This document shows, piece after piece, positions 23,075 through 37,426 of a stretch of 64,000 bases of DNA. The DNA is taken from positions 3,293,501-3,357,500 of the forward strand of contig OY821745.1 of the NCBI GenBank assembly GCA_963682055.1, given 5' to 3'. Under the pieces are notes generated by a model. It searched no databases and had not been told where the DNA came from. It was given only the letters and a program-made list of their open reading frames with translations. How positions within the stretch are numbered: the first letter of the stretch is position 1; every line of letters begins with the position of its first letter. The stretch is from Primula veris (taxonomy: Eukaryota > Streptophyta > Magnoliopsida > Ericales > Primulaceae). The translations under genes and the position numbers were made by a program.

Positions 23075-23805
23075 TAATTTCGTTATTTTATTAATGGGTT
23101 GGGATTTTTTTCTCTTTTCTTTTCATTTTTTGGCTACTTTGTGTTCAATTTTGCTTGTTTTAACTGTTTACTGTTTATATTGAGCTTTCAATCTCCTTAT
23201 TTGTTATTCCACTAATGGGATTTTGAAGTTTAATCAACTTTTTATCTTTTTGTTTTTTCCCAGTTAGTTTTTCCTTATTTAATAAATGGGTTTGATTTTT
23301 TTTCCCTATATTTTTTCAACTTTTGGCTACTTTGTACAATTTTCTTGTTTATACTGTTTCTATTGAGCTTAAAATCTCGCCATTGGTTATTCCATTAATG
23401 GGAATTTGAAATTTAATTCTTTAATTGTATGATGATGTTGAGGTGAGCTTCATATTAAAAAAATAGAGTTTTTTGTTGTTGTTGTTGTTGCTTATTTGCT
23501 TATTAATCGCATTGGTTGTTTCTTTATCAGTGCTTTTTTGGCTACATAATAAAGCTGAGGTTAATAATGTTTTGAGATTTTGAATGCTCCATCGGACTGC
23601 AAGTTTATAACCTAATATTATTGTCTTTTATCCACCTCTAATATTATATTTCAATGCTCCATCAAACGCATGGCTTTTTTTTGGTTAAGAATCCGCTACA
23701 GTGCTTTTCGTTTAAGATCAAGCCTAATTTTGTTGTTTAGGGAGTGCTTTTGGTTGATTGACTTGTTTTTTCTTTCCCTTTGCCTGAAAATGTAGAATTT
23801 TAAAC

Positions 23806-23883
23806 TTTTTTTTATAATAGCAAGGATTGAATCATGATCATGAGTGGGGTATACTAAGGCCCTAACCATTGGGGCAACCCACA
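23806..23883 (-). mobile_element. SINE-like head, unit B
   Basis: This is the unit B counterpart of 5046-5123, unchanged. Confidence 0.45.
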
Positions 23884-24683
23884 TTACTAAGTTGCTTGAA
23901 ATGAACCCATTTGTTTAGTCCCAGATAAGCCAGCTTATTAAAGACTGCTAATTAGTCATCTTTTAGAACTTAGAAACATTATGAAGTTATTGTTACTAAA
24001 ACACTAGGTACTTGCTTCTTAATTTATAGAATCATCAAGAAGCAAATGTATCTCTAAAGCTAGGGTGTTGGATGATTTGATTAAGTTCTGTAAGGAGTAA
24101 GGACTCAATTTTCACAAAGTTGACATACGTTTTCTCTAACAAAATCAAAGAGAACCTTATAGCTGTAGAGTTTGTGAAATCACGACTTATTGAGATTATA
24201 TATATATATATATATATATATACGCCATCTTCGACGCTTGGAGTTGTATATCGACATAATTTGCCAAAACAGGCTTCTCTCTGTTTCGTTTCTATTTCCT
24301 TTTGCAACCTCGAAACCATTTAAAAAAATATATGTTGTAGTATAGTTCTATATAAACACCCTTCTATGTCTGAAAAGGTCTCTCAAGCTGTTCTCCATGA
24401 ACCCAGCTCTCGCCTCTTCGAGTACTCATTTTTCTACCTCTTTATTTATTTTTCGCTTTTGCCCAGTTACCAATTTCGTTATTGAGTGCCTGTTTGGTTA
24501 CAACTTTTTTACTTAGCTTTCTGATTAAAAAGCGTTGGGTGTTTGGTATGTTAGTTTTTTAAGTTTTTTAAAAGCTTGCGTTTGGGTCAATAAAGGTAAA
24601 AAAAATCTCGAGAATATAGAAGCTTAGAATTTGGTAAAAAAATTTAGAATTTTTACAAAAAATTACCAACACATTATCTGAGT

Positions 24684-24917
24684 AATAGTTAGGAATGTAT
24701 ATTATTCATTTATGAGTTGCCAACACATTATCTGAATCCATATTTCAGTTATTTTGATGTATTTTACACATTTTTGTTTATTTATTTGTGTTCCTTGATT
24801 TATTGTTGTGTAATTTAAGGTGATTATAAGATCCTTGATATTTTATAATCTTGTGTATAAAGAACCAGTTGTTAAAAGGGTTATATATGTAAGGATCCTT
24901 GATATTGGACAAGACAT
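24684..24917 (+). repeat. ~220-bp direct repeat, right copy, unit B
   Basis: Counterpart of 5924-6157. Confidence 0.8.
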
Positions 24918-25864
24918 GTTATTCCGTAACACCAATTCACGTGAAACCGCACGCATTGCATGGACTCGGTCCGTTAGTGTGTCTATATATATATATATAT
25001 TCATCATGTGGCAAAAAGAGATGTACCAAATAAATTATATGTATATATATATATAGAGAGAGAGAGCGGGGTAGATGGCAACGTGAAGTCGACGGCGGCA
25101 AAGGAGTGGAGAAGTCGATGGTGATGGATATTGGTATTGGTATTGGGCAAATTATAATATTACTGTTTTTCCTTTTCTGTTACTATTATGTTAAGCATTG
25201 GTAGATGGTGGATTTAGGTTTGTAGAGAAATGAGCTATTCATGTGCGTAAATATTTATCAAATGAATCATATGAAATTATGTTTAGTTAATGAAAATCGG
25301 AAAGTCAAAGGCAATCCTGTTTTTGTTGGTTGTGGTAAATGATTATACGTTTACATCAATCCTTTTTCATATAACTTTTTCATAAATGTTTGTCCTTATA
25401 TTTATTGCAAATTTCTTTGATTTATGCCAATTTCAGTTTGAGTCTGAATCTCTTATTGTGTCATTCTTGGATATGTTCCTCATATGATTTCTTTAAACTT
25501 TTCATTTACCTTGTGTCACTTTGACGTTAACTTTATCTTTGCATTTTATAATATCTTTGTTTTGGCATCTCTGGCCTTGCACCTAATAAGTAATAACATT
25601 TACCTTGTGCCCTTGCTGTGTAAATACTTCTACTCATGAATTTATCGTTTGGTCAGGCTTTTCGTTTGATTGCATATGCTCCTTGCTTGATTTCTACAAG
25701 TGACTTAGATTGCGTTTTGTTTCTCTTAAACTATTTACCCATTTCCAATTCTTAAATTTTAGAAATATGGCGATGGTCTCTGATAATCTGTTTCTCCCTT
25801 GTTTGTAAGCAGTATATACTTGAGAAATTATATAAAGATAGAATAAAAGGAGGAGAAATTCTGA

Positions 25865-27070
25865 ATGGCGAGTGTCAATGGCGACACATATGACAAATCT
25901 GCTCTGCCAGAAGATTTGTGGATAGAGATTTTCATTCGATCGTCCGTGAAGTCGCTGCTACGCGTAAAATGTGTGTGTAAGCATTGGTATGGTCTCATCA
26001 AATCACATAATTTTGAACACATGTATCTCGAGTACCAAAAAAGCATGAAACAAAATCGACTCCTCCTTCATTATGTCAGGCTCGAAAATCAAGAATTTAA
26101 TTATACTATATTAGATGAAGACGCACAATCAAGCAACACCTATGACAGTCCTGAATATTTGAAGGTACCCAATGTATTTGTAGATTTAGACGGGCCTGTT
26201 AATGGCTTGTATTGTTTGTATAATACATGTGGCCGGTGTGTCTTGTGGAACCCTACGTTGATGGAATTCAAGATAGTTCCTTTACCACCCCCTCACATTT
26301 TACCTCACTATAAGGTATATAATCCTCTTGTTGGGTTCGGTGCTGGTTCTTTGATAAATGATCACAAAATAGTCCTTGTTTCTAAATTCATCAAATTATA
26401 TAAAGATGGTGATGATATGGATTTTAATGAATTTGTTGTCAACTTGTACAACCTAACTACAAACACTTGGAGGCCTTTTGATCTTGGTGATTTCCCGCTG
26501 CCTGCTTTCTCATTTGGCAACAGTAATAGTAGCTCTTTTGTCAATGGAACTTATCATTGGTGGGTGTCTTCTGGTGTTGTGCTTGCATTTGACATGGGAA
26601 ATGAGACTTTTAGAATGATACCGGGTCCAGATTTCTCTCAGTATGATCCCGCATCCTCTTATTTAGATCATATTGCAGTCTATGACGAACATGTTGCTCT
26701 TTTGCGTAGTAATCCGTTTGTTGGGGGTGTTGATTACTTCTCACTGGACATTTGGGTGATGTTAGAAGAAGGTATATGGTTCAAACAATTTATGATCGGA
26801 CCTTTTGTAGAGTCCATGTATCCGCTTGAGTTTTTGAGGAAAGATAGACTTCTATTAGTGTTTGCTTATTCTGAGAATCGCTACTCTACACCCAATAGTG
26901 GAGTGGTCTTGTGTGATGTCATTACTCAAGAAATAAGAAATGTTGGACCAAGTGGTTTTAATATTTATTTCCGAGCTTTTGTTTATTATGAAAGTTTGGT
27001 ATCCCTTAACAGCGGAAATGAGTGCGATATACACATGGTCTCAGACTTTCTCAACAGAGGTACCTACTAG
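25865..27070 (+). CDS. SLF-like F-box protein, unit B (identical to A)
   Basis: This 401-residue single-exon F-box protein is identical in sequence to the unit A copy. It has LPEDL at residues 14-18, the FBA landmarks FVNGTYHW and VLAFDM, and the same stop. Upstream and downstream flanks also match A base for base as far as I can see, so A and B should express the same product if both are active. The convergent partner is the T2 RNase at 29273-30668. Confidence 0.92.
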   Translation: MASVNGDTYDKSALPEDLWIEIFIRSSVKSLLRVKCVCKHWYGLIKSHNFEHMYLEYQKSMKQNRLLLHYVRLENQEFNYTILDEDAQSSNTYDSPEYLKVPNVFVDLDGPVNGLYCLYNTCGRCVLWNPTLMEFKIVPLPPPHILPHYKVYNPLVGFGAGSLINDHKIVLVSKFIKLYKDGDDMDFNEFVVNLYNLTTNTWRPFDLGDFPLPAFSFGNSNSSSFVNGTYHWWVSSGVVLAFDMGNETFRMIPGPDFSQYDPASSYLDHIAVYDEHVALLRSNPFVGGVDYFSLDIWVMLEEGIWFKQFMIGPFVESMYPLEFLRKDRLLLVFAYSENRYSTPNSGVVLCDVITQEIRNVGPSGFNIYFRAFVYYESLVSLNSGNECDIHMVSDFLNRGTY

Positions 27071-28929
27071 TACAGACGTTTCGAGAAGAGTGATTGTGGT
27101 TTTGGTCTCTTTTTGAATTATGTCATTTTTTCTGCTATGGAGAATTTACCTACATGTGTTAAGGCTGCCATTTCTTTTTCTCTTTTGGATTTAGTTTATA
27201 TGACGAAATGTTTATTTAAAGATAGTCTTTCATGTGTTTTACATGTTTGGAATTGGCCTAATGGATTATTATTACAAATTTCTTTAGATCTGCCAGAAGT
27301 TTTGTTTTAGATTTAACTATGTCAACATAAGGGTGCTTATTGAAACTAAAGCATATACAACTTAGTCATATAATATTGAAAATCACAAGTGCAAGAATAG
27401 AATAAATTTTCAATAATAATATCCACATGAATTTGAAAAGGCATGAGGTTTTATAATCCAGTAAATCGCTTATTTGTATCACCACATTGGTTTTTTGATA
27501 GGAATAAATACCCTAAAATTGGTTCACTTATCTTATAAGTATTATACTTACAGTTACATCTGGTTACATTTATTAATTTAAGGTCAACCGTCTATATTTT
27601 GGTGCAAGTGATATGGTGAATCTTATCCTAATATTCAGATACAACCATAAAAGTAACACTAGTAAAAATGGAAATTGTAACAAATTAATTATAGATTTGT
27701 TTGATGTGAAATTGTTAGTGGCACTCAACGTTACTCGGTTACTTTCATTGAATCAGTAATAAAGTATCTAACTAGACTCAAAGCCATGTTAACTAATTTT
27801 CAGAAGAGACTATTTTGGTTAACACGTTAACATCCGAGAAAATCGGGTCACCAGCAGATATAGGTCGGATTTGTGAGCTCTATCTACCCACACTTGCTTT
27901 TTCGGTTATGTGTAGATATGTTTTTTCAGTCACCAGCATAACTCACTCATCTTGCTATCTTTCTCATGGTCTCATCTTTCGCTTACAGAAATCCAGATTT
28001 TGCCAAATCAACAACCGCTAGCTGTAATATCTAGCCAATCGATCATTGCTTAATTGCTACTCAACTATCAAAAGCGAAGCGCTTTTATTTTGTCAAATGT
28101 ATGCGTACTATGTGATTGGAGTTGCCACTGCGTTGGTGGTACATTGATGCCTCAATGGACACCTAGTTTTAAACAGGAAGAATGTAGAAGAAGCGAGCAT
28201 CAACAAGAAAAGACTTTTGATAAAGCACGAGCTAGTATCAGTGTGAATTCAGAAAACCAACAATGAGAAACATGTTTATACCTAAGCACGGGATGAGAGC
28301 ATTATATATACGCGGAGAGAGAGAGAGGGGACATAAATGAACACAATATTAACATTATACGGTAAGGGGGTACCCCATTTTGTAAAAAGGCCGATGATTG
28401 CACCAGAATGACCCTGCACTCGATTTTACCTTTGTGATGCTACATAATTTCATAGAGAGATATGACCGACAGCATGCATGATACGGGAGATGCATCACAA
28501 CGAAAATGCTAATCCTGCATAATTTCTATCTAGAATGATGGAGTGTAATACTTGTAGATTATTACTTGCCTTTCCATAATCCGATGGGACTATAGACCAC
28601 ACAAAGATCCCACGTCTTCTATGGACCAAAGTTGTCGAGACATTTTCAACTCGAATATTAAAGTTCTTCGCTTAAAGATTGTCACATTAAGAAACAATAA
28701 AAAAACCACTCATTCTCGACAAGCCGGTATTACTTGCACATTCGGTTCAAACGCAAATCCTCTATATTGCCGATGTGTTTCGATGTTACACCTTGTACAG
28801 TTGTACATACTAGAGTACTACAAATGCATAGCATTTGGTAACTTTAATTATGAATTTAGCATGCTTTCGATTTAGGCAATGCTGGTAATTGATTTCCTGA
28901 ATGAAACGGAGTAATTATTGATCAGGTTA

Positions 28930-29050
28930 TATATATGCTGGTTTGTTCTTGCATTTGACATGAGGAATGGGATTTTTCGAATGAAACCAGTAGAAATGAA
29001 GGTTAAAGAGAATTCTACTCTCTTGTATTATGTTAATGTTCTGCTTTTGT
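28930..29050 (+). pseudogene. Relic of an F-box (FBA domain) gene, unit B
   Basis: This is the same FBA fragment as in unit A (VLAFDMRNGIFRMKP, then the ENSTLLYY segment). It lies between the intact unit B F-box gene and the RNase and shows no visible difference from A. Confidence 0.7.
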
Positions 29051-29272
29051 TGTATATATATATACCTAAATGTGGTACGACTATCATTTCCCTTTCTGCT
29101 TTTTCTGAGGAAATTATTGCACAAGATTATTAATAATCATTCTTTAAGGATGCCAAAACACCTAATTAATACTCTTTTCATGTATTATTCATAACCGGAT
29201 ATAGTTTCATGTATTATTCATAACCGGGTACAGTTTCATGTGTAGCTGACACAAGAAACATAAAATATTATA

Positions 29273-30668
29273 TTAAGCTAAGGGTATATAGATCTTCGGG
29301 ACCCCGCCGGAGTATGTCCTACAGTTTTTTTCATCCGAGTTTGCAGGACATGATATGAGTCCTGTGACCGATTCATTGAAACATAGGTAGATCTCTTTCA
29401 GTTGTAATTGTTTAGATGTTCCGTCGAACCAACAGGACACGTAAATATGGATTGATGGAAATGTTTTTTGAACTGCTGCTTCTATTTGGGTGAATGTATA
29501 TGAGGCTGATGGACTTGGTAAGATGCCTCCGTTGGTGAGGATGTTTTGGATTTTATAATTCTTCATGACCCAAATCGCACTCTTAAAGTATTTCTGAGGA
29601 ATTAGTACGTGCTGGGAACAGATGCCATGTTTGTTATATTGGTTAGACCAAAACTCTTCTAATTTCTGTGTAACCACGGATGGCCAATATGTTTGGAGAT
29701 CCTTTTTGAAAGATTTCACCTATCAAATTAACCAAAATACACGTATATAATTAGTTAATTAGAAAAAAAATAAAGTTTATTTTAAATTATGTTGATAATC
29801 TACACCTACAGGAACATTAGTTCGACTTGGGATGGTCTGAATTTATTAGTAAAATGGATTTCTAAAATTAACCAAGCAAGAATCGATAAAAACTTAAAAG
29901 CATTAAGAGGCAAACTCGAAATAAAACACATTTTTTTTATAACTGTAGATGCTCATAGTTTAAATGATAATTTCATGTGTTCTCGAGTAAAAAAAGTCCA
30001 ATTCCACACCATTATCTATAATCTTCTATAATTTATATATATACATACATGTATGCAATATTGTTATAATTTTTGTTTTACTTCATTTATTTCCCTTTGT
30101 AGAAATAATTAACTCTTTATTTATTGGGGGTTTCATCCATATTTTTATTTTTCTAATCTATATAATAGAAAATGTGGGTTTCCCACACCATTTTTATTTA
30201 AAAAAAAAATACATGTACGCAATATATTTTGGGGGTAAAAAAAAAATTAATGAACCAATTCGATTTCTTTGAATATATGAATGGTAACCAAAGTGAAATC
30301 ACATAAAATCCAAGAATAAATGTGACTGGACTCACATAATATGGTATAGCGAACTCTGTTATATTAGTACCAACACAATTTTTCATTGTGTAGCCGGTTG
30401 AATCGGCGGGCCAAAGTCCATGCAAATAGAAGTTTCTTGTAATCGTTGGCTTACATGGAATTGACTTACAGTATACGGGAGACCATAGCCAAACAACTTG
30501 CATGTGGTCATAAATAGGGGGTGGCGGTGGGGGAGGAGGGGACGGTGGGGGTGAGGGTCGAGGTCGAGGTCGAGGTTTCTTAGCATGGATATCATCATAA
30601 GCAAAGCAAGTGCTAATGAATGCTACGATACTGAAAATACAAAGCAGGCTAAAAGGAGAGAGCTTCAT
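29273..30668 (-). CDS. T2-family ribonuclease (S-RNase-like), unit B, two exons
   Basis: Exon 1 is 30336-30668 and exon 2 is 29273-29719, with the same 616-bp intron and splice signals as unit A. The predicted 259-residue product is identical to that of A: signal peptide, proline-rich insert, FYLHGLWP, FWSNQYNKHGIC and eight mature Cys. Dosage of this RNase would be doubled relative to the unit C type if the A/B duplication is real. Confidence 0.88.
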
Positions 30669-30726
30669 TTTCTTTAATATTTTTGAAATGCAGTGGTAGT
30701 ATATGGGTTTAATGCACATAACCTCC

Positions 30727-30734
30727 CTTTTATA
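30727..30734 (-). promoter_or_regulatory. TATA box of the unit B T2 RNase
   Basis: The same TATAAAAG element lies about 60 bp upstream of ATG 30668. Confidence 0.6.
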
Positions 30735-32789
30735 TTAGTTCTACAACTCGGTTGGTTGTAATGTAAACTTTAACTTTCCATTATAATTCTCACTAACCAT
30801 AAACAGCCCTTCCGTGTTTACATGATTTGTATACATTATTAATAAACCTTTATATTTAAAAATATGCTCGCTTTACAAAAATATATGAGTTTTATTTATT
30901 ATACGTGTGTGCACATTTGAGTTGTATTTAGACAATATGACGAGCAGTTATTAATTATTATCAAGTGTTCTGTTTATTATTTCTAAACAGTATAAATTCT
31001 AATGTATACCAAAAAATGAATATAGATCAGGCCATGAATACCGAACTTACATATAAACAACTATATTTCAAGTTTAATTAAAAATTAATGAGGGGTGCCG
31101 GTGTCATCTTATTCTCTTTTACATATTCGAGTACAAATACAATGTAATTTTTAAATCACAAATTTTCAAGATTGTACATGGTCCTGCTAGTATACTATAT
31201 TAGTTTAAACTTTAACACTCTTTAATAAGTTTCCTTTTTTGTATTATCGTATGATTCTAACTAAACTATGAACGTTTAGCCATTAATTAAAATCCATTAC
31301 GTGCATGTAACCACGTTCTCAACAACAATAAATCTTTTTGTTTGAGTATGTGGGTTTAAAAAAAATATGAAATTATATATTTTTAAAAACATGGTTTGTA
31401 TTTTATGTTTATACTAAGACAGACCGCTGATATAAATAGAGACTAATTGAATCATTTTAGAATATGTACAACCACTTGCAAGTTTTGAATTTAAAATAAT
31501 ACATTAGTACATGTACATATACTCAGGATTTAAAAAACTCTATTTGTTCATGTTTATAATTTCTTTGTTATTTCATTAATTGACATAGATTTCTCTTTGC
31601 ATGAATGTAGATTTAATTTTACAATTTGTTATAATATCCCAACGAAAAACTTAAAGAAATATATTTTTGTAAAAAAGTTAATATTAAAAGTTTAGAAATT
31701 AGTTTATATAGTAGTTTGATAAAGAAAATAATCCAAACACGTTAACGCGTGTGTGTGGGGGCATACAAACATTAAATAAGTGTGCAACTTTGGTTTTAAT
31801 TAATTTATTCTAGTACTGCTCTTACATTAATATCGTTAGCAATAAGTATATATGTTTGTATTACCTTATAAGGTTTTGATACTTTTGCAAGACTAACCCA
31901 AATTCTCCAATGATGTTGATATGGATGTTTTGCGTACACGTAAAATATTAAATATGCATTAATTGGTTACTTTTAAAAGCATGATCATTAATTAATGCAC
32001 ATAATTGTTACTTTTATCGTTTTCTTCTCAAATGGGGTATCTTATATATACATCTAGTTGGTGAAATCTAGAGTGGAGATGGTTCTAATGTTATGGTCGT
32101 AAAGAAACTAATTCACACAATCACACCATGAATAAAAATTTGAACAAACCAACTGAACCCGTCCAATTTTTATTCGGGTTTCGGTATGTTTTTGCTCGAC
32201 CAAGACATGTATAGCCAAACCTAAAACCAACACACATTAATCAAGAATCGGAACAATCTAGTATCGTTGTTAAAAAACACCCGAATCCCGTGCCCTGTAC
32301 TAATTAATCAGATTGATTGATCAATATCCTTTCATATACGTACTACTTATTAAGTTATTATATTATCTAAGCTCGTTTTATTGTGAACTTGTAGTTAATG
32401 GGAGAAGTAGTTCATTGGTAATTTGGTTTAAACTCCTCTAACAGAAAATGGGGGGACTTGTTATATTCTTACTTACAAATGCAAATTTGCCACTACCCTA
32501 GTACTATGATAATGAGGAACATTTAAATTCAAATTTCCTACCAAAACTTTAAAGTTTATATAAAAGATTAGATTTTTTGTAACTCTCTCTAATTTGTGAA
32601 ATCAATCCTCATGTGTGAATTTAATGAAACTTTATTGAGAAAAAATAAAGGATCGTGGTCATTTATTTATTTTCATACTTTATAAGTAGCAGAACGATAA
32701 ATAAGAAGTTTTCTAAAGGTATTGAAATCTAATCAGATTTAACTATACTGTTTTGGTAAAACATTTTACAAAATTATCAAAATTATGAT

Positions 32790-35700
32790 GTCTTCAATCC
32801 CGGTTAGAGATACATGTTTAACCCTCCTTCGAGAGCTTGGTTCTATGGGTGGATCTTGTGTCGCGGCTTTTGTATCGTGGTAGCAATATAAGGAAATAAA
32901 ATACAAAATATGTGAACTCCTGCAATCTCTAAACAACTGTGCATAACACAGCGGTTTGTCCTTATTTTGTTATTTCCCTCAAACTTATCTTTTTCTTTAT
33001 CACTGTCTTCGCCTCTCGTTCCTGCAGGTTCAACAAATAGGTGATTGCTCCGAAATTACTAATTCTTGTCCGTAATTTACTTAAGACTTGCTTTGCTGTA
33101 AGAAAGATAAAAAGTCGAACATGATTGATATGCAACTGGCTTGCATCTCGGCGTGGTGGTCTATATATGTAAGCCAAAATTAATAAAACCGCATAATATT
33201 TTCCAAAGTATAAACACGGAAAAGCTGAGGGTTTTTTTTTATACTTTTTTTACCGTATTTTCTTTATTTTTTTTACCTTGGTTTCTTGATTAAAATGTAT
33301 TTGATTTCTTTTTTTTTTTCGCTCAATTTCGACTATGTTTTCAAACTCCCAAAAAAATTCCCAACCGAATGTCATGTGCAATCATGTCTCAAAAGTTTCA
33401 GCATTTCAAAATTGACTAAAAAATAAATAAAATGGAAATATAAAAGATACAAAAGTTAAATTTAAAAAATCAAGGTATAACAAGTAAAAAAATTAAGACA
33501 CGAACTTAAAAAAATATTAAAAAAACCCTGAAAAAACCAAACGTATATTAAATAATAGCTATATACGAACAATTAAATATCTATTACACAATTTCAGTAT
33601 GTTCTTTTCAATTAAAATACAAACCACCAAAAATTCTTTTATAAATATTTTTTACACTCACTACTACACTAATTTTTATTTTTGTGTACATTTTTTTAAA
33701 GATGTGTGTTCGTGTTAACATGATAAGTCGGTGTAAAATGTCTTTTATAATCGCTAGCATATGTTAATTTTTAATTATTATTTATATATTATCAGTACAT
33801 ACAAAACTATGCCACTAACAATATATAATTTTGGGAGGGGTTGCCAAATAAAATATATAAGAGTTTACCAGAATACAATGTTGATGTTGTCGAACTAATC
33901 TTTTTAAGAGTTTAGTTTTAATATAAATGATCAAACGTTTATCGTATTCGTACAAGAGAATCCATATATAATCAAGGACGGGATTCAGGGGATTCTAGTA
34001 CGCAAAAGCGACTAACTCCAAAAGAAAAAAATTAAAAAACGAAAGACACTGCAAGTCTGCAGCATAAAAAATTTATGAATCAAGTTCAGGTTAGCCGATA
34101 ATTATACACACAATTCATGCTTAGTCTTTTACTGGACAATACATTAATATTGTCCGGTAAAATAAATATCAAGCACCAACAAACAACAATAGCTAGTCTG
34201 GTTTAATTTATATGTATATGGAATAAGATTGTTGTGTAAAATAAAAAAGATAACAATAGCTAGTCTGATTTAATTTGATATGCAATACCTTTTCTTCCAA
34301 TGCATCCATTACAGTGCTTTGTTTCTTCTCTTCCTTGACTGTATTTTTATTCAAGCAATTGTTAATTCTACCTCGATAATTGAAGGGAAATTTCACTATA
34401 TAGTGGTCCACATGGTCTTGAGTCTTAGCTAACTACATTTTTTCTCATTTTTTCAGTTGAAAATTAACGATTCAGAAAATTGAGTAATTAAAGGTTTCAC
34501 AGTCCTGTTCTTATAATTTCTGGTCATTATAAAAGACAGTATCAACATCACATATAATTCATTTTCCGGAACCATTTCCATTATATGTTTCCATCATTCA
34601 AAATGACTTGCCACCTATTAAAGACTACTATGACCGCATTTTCAGATAAATCCCGTAGATAATTCTTCTTGAAACTTCAGAAACGGTAAAAAAGTGAAAA
34701 ACAACAACGGATACAGATACGATCAAACTTATATTCCTATATAAACTGTATAAAAGACATGTTTTTCTTTAAACTAATGGAAGAAACATACTAATTTCGA
34801 AAACATATATCATCGTCGTCGTCATCGTAAAACTTATAATTATAAAGCATTAATATTATTAACTCCGTAGTTATTCAAAAAATGTGAAACTAAGCTGAGA
34901 AAATTATAGAACACATACATGATAATAAATTCATAGTATGCCCCCACGCAAGTTATCAGTATTAAATCATTTTTGTAAGAGCTACGCTAAAAACGTAAAA
35001 AAAAAATGTAAGCTTCTAGCGGCCTAAAATCAGAAAGCGAGCTTTTCAAGTTTATCTGAAGCTCTGAATCGAGTTTTTTTTTTTAATACGGATCACGCTT
35101 TTTTAAGCAGTGCAAATTATCACACACAGTGATAAACTAATGGAAAATACATACTAATTTCAAGAGCACGATTATCGTCATCGTCCCCATTATCAACGAA
35201 ATATATCCTAAAACTAGGCGACCCAGGAAAACAACACTACTATCATCGGTATCATCATCGTCCAATACCATCGCCTCATCATGACCCCCCATCTTCTCAA
35301 CCACATCAAGTTCCTTCTCTCTCTCATCCACTACCACACTATCACTCAAAAACACCCGAATCCCGTGCTCTGTACTAATTAATCAGATTGATTGATCAAT
35401 ATCCTTTCATATACGTACTACTTATTAAGTTATTATATTATCTAAGCTCGTTTTATTGTGAACTTGTAGTTAATGGGAGAAGTAGTTCATTGGTAATTTG
35501 GTCTAAACTCCTCTAACAGAAAATGGGGGGACTTGTTATATTCTTACTTACAAATGCAAATTTGCCACTACCCTAGTACTATGTTAATGAGAAACATTTA
35601 AATTCAAATTTCCTACCAAAACTTTAAAGTTTATATAAAATATTAGATTTTTTGTAACTCACTCTAATTTGTGAAATCAATCCTCATGTGTGAATTTAAT

Positions 35701-37426
35701 GAAACTTTATTGAGAAAAAATAAAGGATCCTGGTCATTTATTTATTTTCATAGTTTATAAGTAGCAGAACGATAAATAAGAAGTTTTCTAAAGGTATTGA
35801 AATCTAATCAGAGTTAACTATACTGTTTTGGTATAAAACATTTTACAAAATTATCAAAATCATGATGTCTTCAATCCCGGTTAGAGATACATGTTTAACC
35901 CTCCTTCGAGAGCTTGGTTCTATGGGTGGATCTTGTGTCGCGGCTTTTGTATCGTGGTAGCAATATAAGGAAATAAAATACAAAATCTGTGAACTCCTGC
36001 AATCTCTAAACAACTGTGCATAACACACCGGTTTGTCCTTCTCTTGTTATTTCCCTCAAACTTCTCTTTTTCTTTATCACTGTCTTCGCCTCTCGTTACT
36101 GCAGGTTCAACAAATAGGTGATTCCTCCGAAATTACTAATTCTTGTCCGTAATTTACTTAAGACTTGCTTTGCTGTAAGAAAGATAAAAGGCCGAACATG
36201 ATTGATATGCAACTGGCTTGCATCTCGGCGTGGTGGTCTATATATGTAAGCCAACCAAATACAATCAGGAGCGGAACCAGAACCAAAAGTGTAGGGTTTT
36301 TAAAATTAATAAAACCGTATAATATTTTCCAAAGTATAAACACGGAAAAGCTAAGGGTTTTTTTATACCTTTTTTTACCGTATTTTCTTTATTTTTTTAC
36401 CTTGGTTTCTTGATTAAAATGTATTTGATTTCTATTTTTTTTTATTTTCGCTCAATTTCGACTATGTTTTTAAACTCCCAAAAAAATCCACAACCGAATG
36501 TCATGTGCAATCATGTGTCAAAAGTTTCAGCATTTCAAAATTGACTAAAAAATAAATAAAATAGAAATATAAAAGATACAAAAGTTAAATTTGAAAAATT
36601 AAGGTATAACAAGTAAAAAAAATTAAGACACGAACTTAAAAAAATATTTAAAAAAAAGCTGAAAAATCAAACGTATATTAAATAATAGATAATTCTTCTT
36701 GAAACTTCAGGAACGGTAAAAAAGTAAAAAAACAACAATGGATACAGATACGATCAAACTTATATTCCTATATAAACTGTATAAAAGACATGTTTTTCTT
36801 TAAACTAATGGAAGAAACATACTAATTTCGAAAACATATATCATCGTCGTCGTCATCGTAAAACTTATAATTATAAAGCATTAATATTATTAACTCCGTA
36901 GTTATTCAAAAAATGTGAAACTAAGCTGAGAAAATTATAGAACACATACATGATAATAAACTCATAGTATGCCCCCAGGCAAGTTATCGGTGTTAAAGCA
37001 TTTTTGTAAAAGCTACGCTAAAAACGTATAAAAAAAATGTAAGCTTCTAGCGGCCTAAAATCAGAAAGCGAGCCTTTCAAATTTATCTGAAGCTCTGAAT
37101 CGAGTTTTTTTTAATACGGATCACGCTTTTTTAAACAGTGCAAATTATCACACATAGTGATAAACTAATGGAAAATACATACTAATTTCAAGAGCACGAT
37201 TATCGTCATCGTCCCCATTATCAACGAAATATATCCTAAAACTAGGCGACCAAGGAAAAACAACACTACTATCATCGGTATCATCATCGTCCAATACCAT
37301 CGCCTCATCATAAACCCCCATCTTCTCAACCACATCTAGTTCCTTCTCTCTCTCATCCACTGCCACACTATCATCCATGCTCCTCTTTGGTGGACTCAAG
37401 TCGCCTTCTTCGCTTGACCTCTTCAA
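32790..37426 (-). pseudogene. Rearranged copies of the unknown minus-strand gene, unit B
   Basis: The X1-Y-Z1-X2-Z2 arrangement is the same as in unit A (X1 frame 32962-33177, Y 34208-34411, Z1 35137-35355, X2 35843-36028, Z2 37148-37426). Z2 reads KMGVYDEAM and SSVVFPW as in unit C, whereas unit A reads KMGGHDEAM and SSAVFPW. Confidence 0.35.
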
